DNA from: Acidimicrobiaceae bacterium
GTDB taxonomy: Bacteria; Actinomycetota; Acidimicrobiia; Acidimicrobiales; Ilumatobacteraceae
Assembly: GCA_947486675.1 (NCBI GenBank)
Contig: CANKUF010000002.1
Coordinates: 1 to 15,316 of the forward strand
Direction: 5' to 3'
Length of the DNA stretch: 15,316 nucleotides
Shown: positions 11,704 through 15,316 of the stretch, in pieces
Layout of the letters: every line of letters begins with the position of its first letter
How positions within the stretch are numbered: the stretch's first letter is position 1
Translations under genes and position numbers: made by a program
The notes under the pieces: generated by a model
Databases searched by the model: none
What the model was told of the DNA's origin: nothing
What the model saw: the letters and a program-made list of their open reading frames with translations, nothing else

Positions 11704-13086
11704 CTATTCGGAAGTTGAAGGTACGTCTGGAGTTGCCGTCACTTCTGGAGTTGACGGTTCAATTGCGGCTGGAGGCGCAACTGCAGCTGGAGGTGCTGGT
11801 ATTGCCTGAGGATCCTTCACATGTGCAGGCTTACCTTTTGGACGTACAGGACGTGTTGGTCGCAATGGGCGAGGGCTGTGTGCACCGGGAGCCACGGCAA
11901 TTCCAAACATCTGTGCAATCTGTGGCACGAGCGGAGCAACACGCTTCACCGTTGCCAGTACTGCTTCGTTTGGATTTGGTAGTGCTGCTGCGAGTTTCAC
12001 TTGACCACGAACTGGGGAAAAGGCGATTGCTTCTAACAGTGCGCAGAATCGATCAGGCGCAGTTTCAGATGACAGCGCAGCTGAAGCGGCTGCTGCCAAT
12101 TGTGCACCGAGCTCTGCAGGGAATGGTTGACCAGCCTTAGGAGGTTCACTCGAAATTTTCAACGCACGAATCACTCGCGATACACCAATAGCCGACTTGA
12201 TGTCTTCAAGCCAACGAGTTTGTTCAAACTCTTGACGAGACTTCAATGCAGCCTTCAATTCGGTAGCAAGTGCGCGAGTTGATTCGTCGCGAACCACCAT
12301 CGGATCATCGGCGCCAACAACAACTTGGCGAAGATCTCGCAAGTCGAGTAACTCGATATCGGCTTTCGCTGCTTCTGCTTTGTCGAGCCATTCTGCAACT
12401 CGCAACTTTGGGAGCAATTCTTGCGCCATGGAGATAAGACCCTCCGCAGGAACCAGCGGCTTGCCATCTTTTTTCAGTTGATCGTTCTGTTCTTTTACTG
12501 CATCACGAACAGCCTTGATGCCGCCATTGAGCGCACGCTCTGCAACTCCGCGCTGTTCAGCAGGAAGTGTGTCGAGTACAGCGGAGCGATGAACGTTCTT
12601 TGGCTTGAGGCGTTTGGCAGCAGGACGCTTTGGAAGTTCTGGGGGAGCAGTAAATGACGGCCTACGTGGACGACGGTCGCCAGACTTTTCGCCTTCAGCG
12701 CCTTCACGTGGCGGACGCTTGTCGCCATCGCGTCGCGGCTTGCGGTCACCATCACGTGGTGGACGCTTGTCGCCATCACGTTTTGGTTTGCGGTCTTTGC
12801 TCTTGTCTGCAAGCTTTTGGGTGACAGGTTGAAACTCTTTTTCAGATCCGATGATTTGCAGAATGTTTCCACGGATGGATTTTTCTTTTGTTTTTACAAG
12901 CGAGAGGATTTCTACACCGTCTAGATCGAACTCTGCTTCTACTTTGAGCGTGTCACCGGTCTTTGCACCTGCATCAAGAATTGAACCATTCAGCGTTCCC
13001 TTAGGGGTCTTGGCACCGGCTGCACGCCACGTCCACGTTCCATCTCCACGGTTACTGGTCAATTCAATATCAATGCGCTTAGACAT
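11704..13086 (-). CDS. unknown protein: small N-terminal beta domain, basic repeat linker, helical middle, Pro/Ala-rich tail
   Basis: The 460-residue protein is not one I recognise. Residues 1-90 look like a compact beta domain (R-I-D-I-E-L-T ... G-D-T-L-K-V-E-A-E-F ... V-E-I-L-S-L), possibly OB-like. Residues 91-163 are strongly basic and contain three tandem 8-residue units of type R-D-G-D-K-R-P-P (103-126). Residues about 165-400 are helical and charged. The last 60 residues are rich in Pro, Ala, Thr and Ser. The layout of a folded domain plus R/K/D/G repeats suggests RNA or nucleic-acid association (inference). No signal peptide or membrane span is seen. A TACCGT box 8 nt before the ATG may be the -10. 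The enoyl-CoA hydratase gene follows on the same strand. Confidence 0.75.
   Translation of the reverse strand: MSKRIDIELTSNRGDGTWTWRAAGAKTPKGTLNGSILDAGAKTGDTLKVEAEFDLDGVEILSLVKTKEKSIRGNILQIIGSEKEFQPVTQKLADKSKDRKPKRDGDKRPPRDGDRKPRRDGDKRPPREGAEGEKSGDRRPRRPSFTAPPELPKRPAAKRLKPKNVHRSAVLDTLPAEQRGVAERALNGGIKAVRDAVKEQNDQLKKDGKPLVPAEGLISMAQELLPKLRVAEWLDKAEAAKADIELLDLRDLRQVVVGADDPMVVRDESTRALATELKAALKSRQEFEQTRWLEDIKSAIGVSRVIRALKISSEPPKAGQPFPAELGAQLAAAASAALSSETAPDRFCALLEAIAFSPVRGQVKLAAALPNPNEAVLATVKRVAPLVPQIAQMFGIAVAPGAHSPRPLRPTRPVRPKGKPAHVKDPQAIPAPPAAVAPPAAIEPSTPEVTATPDVPSTSE
12705..12776 (-). repeat. three tandem 24-bp units encoding the R-D-G-D-K-R-P-P repeat
   Basis: Units lie at 12705-12728, 12729-12752 and 12753-12776. 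The outer two are nearly identical (one difference seen) and the middle one is more diverged. A degenerate fourth copy follows upstream in the gene. The unit length is a multiple of three, so copy number can change without breaking the frame. Confidence 0.75.
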
Positions 13087-13094
13087 GGGGCTCT

Positions 13095-13100
13095 ACGGTA
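13095..13100 (-). promoter_or_regulatory. -10 element TACCGT of the 460-residue protein gene
   Basis: The minus strand reads TACCGT, then 8 nt, then ATG at 13086. A weak -35 (TTGGGG, 13119-13124) lies 18 bp further up. It sits in the octamer CTACGGTA (13093-13100), which recurs at 13148-13155 around the -10 box of the divergent gene. Confidence 0.4.
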
Positions 13101-13124
13101 CCTGCGAAAAGTGAGTTTCCCCAA

Positions 13125-13147
13125 TGCGCACGCCATAAACGTGCGCA
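13125..13147. promoter_or_regulatory. perfect dyad TGCGCACG-N7-CGTGCGCA between divergent promoters (candidate operator)
   Basis: Two 8-bp arms are separated by 7 bp (ccataaa). The dyad ends one base before the octamer holding the plus-strand -10 box, so it covers the spacer and -35 zone of the gamma-CA-like gene. It lies 24 bp from the minus-strand -10 box. It lies upstream of both predicted transcription starts, so a regulator binding site fits better than an mRNA hairpin or a terminator. Confidence 0.5.
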
Positions 13148-13148
13148 C

Positions 13149-13154
13149 TACGGT
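13149..13154 (+). promoter_or_regulatory. -10 element TACGGT of the gamma-CA-like gene (leaderless layout)
   Basis: TACGGT ends exactly 6 nt before the ATG at 13161. The expected -35 position falls inside the dyad at 13125-13147. GGTAGG, overlapping the box, could instead be read as a weak ribosome binding site, but its spacing to the ATG is short. Confidence 0.45.
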
Positions 13155-13160
13155 AGGCGA

Positions 13161-13682
13161 ATGGCGATTTATGCACTTGGCGACCAAGTCCCAAACATTC
13201 ATGAAACAGCGTTCGTTCACCCAGACGCGGTGATCATTGGTTCAGTTGAAATAGGTGCCGAGTCAACCATCTGGCCTGGGGCAGTACTCCGTGGCGATGA
13301 CGGCTTCATCAAGATCGGCGCGCGCACCAGCATTCAGGACAACACAGTTATTCACACCACACCACAAGACCCGACCATTGTTGGAGACGATTGCGTTATT
13401 GGGCACATCGTCCATCTCGAATGCTGCATTATCGAAAATGGTGCTCAGGTTTCTTCTGGTGCTGTCGTGCTGCACCGAGTGCGTGTTGGCACAGGCGCCA
13501 TTGTCGCAGCCAATGCTGTGGTGCTAAACGACCAAGTTGTTCCGCCTGGAGCCCTTGCAGTTGGCGCACCGGCAATTATCAAAGAGGGTCGTGCTCGCAA
13601 ACAAGATATTGAATTCGGAGCAGCCGTCTATGTCGAAAAAGGCAAATGGTTCAAAAAATCGATGCGCAAAATTTCTGACTGA
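13161..13682 (+). CDS. gamma-carbonic anhydrase family protein (left-handed beta-helix)
   Basis: The 173-residue protein is built of hexapeptide repeats (I-G-A-E-S-T-I-W-P, I-K-I-G-A-R-T-S-I and so on), giving a left-handed beta-helix that forms trimers in this family. L-R-G-D (43-46) and S-I-Q-D-N-T-V-I-H65 match the conserved core of gamma-CA/YrdA/PaaY proteins, and H65 and H82 (V-I-G-H) sit at two of the three zinc-ligand positions. The third histidine of the usual G-H-x-x-x-L-H-G-C pattern is replaced: the segment reads G-H82-I-V-H85-L-E87-C-C. Activity as carbonic anhydrase is therefore uncertain; many family members have other or unknown roles. It is divergent from the 460-residue gene across a dyad-bearing 74 bp gap, and ends 3 bp from the convergent kinase-like gene. 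Confidence 0.87.
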   Translation: MAIYALGDQVPNIHETAFVHPDAVIIGSVEIGAESTIWPGAVLRGDDGFIKIGARTSIQDNTVIHTTPQDPTIVGDDCVIGHIVHLECCIIENGAQVSSGAVVLHRVRVGTGAIVAANAVVLNDQVVPPGALAVGAPAIIKEGRARKQDIEFGAAVYVEKGKWFKKSMRKISD

Positions 13683-13685
13683 TAG

Positions 13686-14744
13686 TTAATCCAGTACAGC
13701 AAGCAACGGCGAAGCATCGAAGTCATCCAACATCGGCAAATAGATGCGAACTGCATCTTTGCGAAATTTCACGCTGATGTCCTCGCGAAAAAACTTTGCA
13801 CCTTCGCGAATGACGTAGTTGAGAATAAAGAAGCGATACGCCCACGGCAAAAACAGCAACTCGCGTTTCGTGAGTGGGAAGACCTCGTGATACTGGCGCA
13901 GGAACTTGATAAACCGAGGCTCTAACAGCGTGTGCGGGGAATAGGTAAACGATGTTCGGTCACCAGTTTCAGACGACACTCGTGAAAAGAAATAGAAATC
14001 GAGCATTCGCGTGTCGATGCGAAACCAGTCGTAATCCCAACGACTAAATAGTTCAAATTGTGCATCGTGATGTTTGACCGAGAAATTTCCGAGATTCCAG
14101 TCGACTAATACAGGAATCTTGTCCCATTCGTCAAAGCGAATGTGCTCGAGATGGAGCAAGAACTCATGCGTTGATCGTTTTGCTATCTCTATATCGTCAT
14201 GACGCAATCCAAAATGTTCGGACGCAAATTCATGGGAGAGCTGGTCGAGCAGATGAATTGCATCGCCTTTAACTGAATTAGAAGTTGCGGGCAGGCTTCC
14301 CGCTATCTGAGAACATTCACGATGGAAGGATGCAATCTCTCGTGCCAGATTTCCAATCTGATCATCATTTAAAATTGATGGCAGCTGCATTGCTCGTTCA
14401 ACGTCGGTGTAAAAAGCAACCCAATAGGTGCCGTCGTACCATGTGTAAGCGTGACCATCACGAGGCAGAACTTCGGCCAGAAAGCCTTCCCAGCGAGTTC
14501 CCCGCAAGAGTTGTGCGCTGGTGAATAAGCGATCGTGATCTTCGGCAAATAAAAAGTACGAACCGTAAGAAGATATTTTGGCCACAATGTGTGACGAATC
14601 ATCAAATACCACTCGGAATACTCGGTTGGTCGAAACGTGGGCGCTGACCTCAACAAGGTGATCAATGGTGCGTTTTGCGTCGTATGCAGACCAGGCGGTA
14701 GCAACTAACTGTTCTGCAAGTTCACGAGAGGGGAACGCCGTCAT
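13686..14744 (-). CDS. aminoglycoside-phosphotransferase-fold kinase-like protein
   Basis: The 352-residue protein has the layout of APH/choline-kinase-like small-molecule kinases. K56 in V-A-K is a candidate ATP-binding lysine. V-L-V-D215-W-N-L-G-N220 matches the catalytic loop (usual H-G-D-x-x-x-x-N, with L-V replacing H-G). R-W-D-Y-D-W (235-240) is a metal-binding segment, followed by D-T-R-M-L-D-F. The aromatic-rich C-terminal half would form the substrate pocket. Substrate is unknown and nothing indicates antibiotic resistance. It starts 33 bp after the whiB stop on the same strand. A TATAAG sequence lies in that gap, so it may be read with whiB or from its own promoter. Confidence 0.7.
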   Translation of the reverse strand: MTAFPSRELAEQLVATAWSAYDAKRTIDHLVEVSAHVSTNRVFRVVFDDSSHIVAKISSYGSYFLFAEDHDRLFTSAQLLRGTRWEGFLAEVLPRDGHAYTWYDGTYWVAFYTDVERAMQLPSILNDDQIGNLAREIASFHRECSQIAGSLPATSNSVKGDAIHLLDQLSHEFASEHFGLRHDDIEIAKRSTHEFLLHLEHIRFDEWDKIPVLVDWNLGNFSVKHHDAQFELFSRWDYDWFRIDTRMLDFYFFSRVSSETGDRTSFTYSPHTLLEPRFIKFLRQYHEVFPLTKRELLFLPWAYRFFILNYVIREGAKFFREDISVKFRKDAVRIYLPMLDDFDASPLLAVLD

Positions 14745-14777
14745 AGCGAACCAGATGCGCTTATATGCGCTGATTGA

Positions 14778-15083
14778 TTAGCGCTGAGCGACTGCGCGAA
14801 CACCGATAGGTGCAATGAGTCGATAACCGGCTGCGTGCCGTTCTTCTTCAGACTCTCCACCCCAAAAACCATACTCATGATTCTCGCGTGCAAAGGTGCG
14901 ACACGTATCGAGAACCGCGCACTGTGTGCACACTGTTCGCGCCATCGCCTCACGTCGCTCGCGAGCTTGTGGACGTTCAGCAATTGGTGGGAAGAACACT
15001 TCGGTGAGTCCGCGACACTCTGCAACGTCCATCCACTCATCATCGGTTTGCACACGCTTAGTTGTGAACTCAAGTGATGCCAT
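14778..15083 (-). CDS. WhiB-family iron-sulfur transcription regulator
   Basis: The 101-residue protein shows the complete WhiB signature: C23, C52-x2-C55-x5-C61, which bind a [4Fe-4S] cluster, and the turn G72-F-W-G-G76 followed by E-S-E-E-E-R, which mediates interaction with the principal sigma factor in characterised members. W17 precedes the first cysteine as in most WhiB proteins. WhiB proteins are confined to actinobacteria and their phages and govern development, stress or cell division. Which paralogue (WhiB1, WhiB2/WhiD and so on) cannot be decided by eye. The ATG at 15083 has a G-rich stretch (GGGGG, 15088-15092) just upstream. A recognisable promoter lies at 15118-15147. The kinase-like gene follows downstream. 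Confidence 0.93.
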   Translation of the reverse strand: MASLEFTTKRVQTDDEWMDVAECRGLTEVFFPPIAERPQARERREAMARTVCTQCAVLDTCRTFARENHEYGFWGGESEEERHAAGYRLIAPIGVRAVAQR

Positions 15084-15117
15084 GATGCCCCCGCAACGAT
15101 TGACCTGCCCTGCGGAG

Positions 15118-15147
15118 AGATTAGGTGATAACTAACCGATCAGTCAA
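15118..15147 (-). promoter_or_regulatory. housekeeping-type promoter of whiB (TTGACT-18-TAATCT)
   Basis: On the minus strand TTGACT (15142-15147) and TAATCT (15118-15123) are separated by 18 bp. Initiation around 15111 would give a leader of about 28 nt, unlike the leaderless genes elsewhere in the window. It is the only promoter here with both boxes near consensus. Confidence 0.5.
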
Positions 15148-15167
15148 TTAGACCTATTCCTCGGTGT

Positions 15168-15316
15168 TTACGCCAGGAGAGCGCGAACACCTGCAGCAAA
15201 GGAGTCGATTTCTGGCTCAGTCACGTCCCAGGCGGTCATCCAGCGAACCTGATCGATAGCGATGTCCCAGTCGTAAAAGTGTGCCCATTCCTGCAATTGA
15301 GTACGTGGTCCTTTGG
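15168..15316 (-). CDS. C-terminal fragment of a low-specificity L-threonine aldolase-like PLP enzyme
   Basis: An open frame runs on the minus strand from the window edge (first complete codon at 15314) to TAA at 15168-15170, giving 48 residues. It ends V-R-W-M-T-A-W-D-V-T-E-P-E-I-D-S-F followed by A-A-G-V-R. This resembles the last strand and helix of actinobacterial L-threonine aldolases and related beta-eliminating lyases (pattern 'vRw(m)..(w/f)d.t.edvd.f...vr'). These cleave threonine or allo-threonine to glycine and acetaldehyde. The catalytic lysine region is outside the window. whiB follows after 84 bp with its own promoter. Confidence 0.6.
   Translation of the reverse strand, partial: KGPRTQLQEWAHFYDWDIAIDQVRWMTAWDVTEPEIDSFAAGVRALLA

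Noticed and set aside
13125..13147. The 8-bp dyad read as a rho-independent terminator
   Set aside because: It lies upstream of two divergent genes rather than after a gene and has no T-run; an operator is the better reading.
13686..14744. APH-fold protein as an aminoglycoside resistance gene
   Set aside because: The catalytic loop differs from resistance enzymes, and the neighbours are chromosomal housekeeping or regulatory genes with no mobile-element signs.
14767..14784. Inverted repeat GCGCT-N8-AGCGC at the end of whiB as a terminator
   Set aside because: The stem is only 5 bp with an 8-nt loop and no T-tract on either strand, so it is too weak to call.

Overview
The window looks like chromosomal DNA of an actinobacterium, most likely class Acidimicrobiia or a relative with moderate GC (close to half by eye). 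The evidence is a WhiB-family regulator, the actinobacterial run TrmI ... TatB-TatC-HelY, frequent GTG starts, and several starts with a TAnnnT box exactly 6 nt upstream, the layout expected of leaderless mRNAs. There are no tRNA or rRNA genes, CRISPR arrays, insertion sequences or phage genes. Coding is very dense: the longest gene-free stretch is about 150 bp (1974-2123), and all four convergent gene pairs meet within 4 bp.

Layout. 1-202 is the C-terminal end of a DacB-type D-Ala-D-Ala carboxypeptidase. 215-931 holds three small, tightly packed membrane or basic proteins leading into trmI (tRNA m1A58 methyltransferase, 928-1731). A small ferredoxin faces trmI (1728-1973, minus). Signal peptidase I (2124-2708) converges on a glycerophosphodiester phosphodiesterase (2711-3424, minus). 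Then come tatB, tatC and the Ski2-like helicase helY (3473-7259), a stand-alone protein resembling the C-terminal lobe of diacylglycerol kinases (7262-7882) and a double-length ThyX-like protein (7929-9527). 9611-10898 is a compact cassette: an acidic protein with a Cys4 tail, a 128-residue unknown and a GNAT acetyltransferase. On the minus strand follow an enoyl-CoA hydratase (10895-11677) and a 460-residue protein with a basic repeat (11704-13086). A gamma-carbonic-anhydrase-like protein (13161-13682) is divergent from the latter. The window ends with minus-strand genes: an APH-fold kinase-like protein (13686-14744), WhiB (14778-15083) and the C-terminus of a threonine-aldolase-like enzyme (15168-15316).

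How it fits together. Much of the window is envelope biology and export: PBP4-type peptidase, signal peptidase, Tat translocon, GDPD and a lipid-kinase-like fragment. The rest is RNA or nucleotide metabolism: TrmI, HelY and ThyX-like. In many actinobacteria the interval between trmI and tatA/tatC/helY carries the Pup-proteasome genes (arc/mpa, dop, pup, prcBA, pafA, pafBC). Here both edges are present, but the interval contains only a ferredoxin, lepB and a GDPD.

Points most worth a second look are the missing Pup-proteasome block, the ThyX-like fusion whose signature motif is split between its two halves, the TAnnnT-6-start promoters, an 8-bp-arm dyad between two divergent promoters, and altered metal-ligand positions in the ferredoxin and the gamma-CA-like protein.
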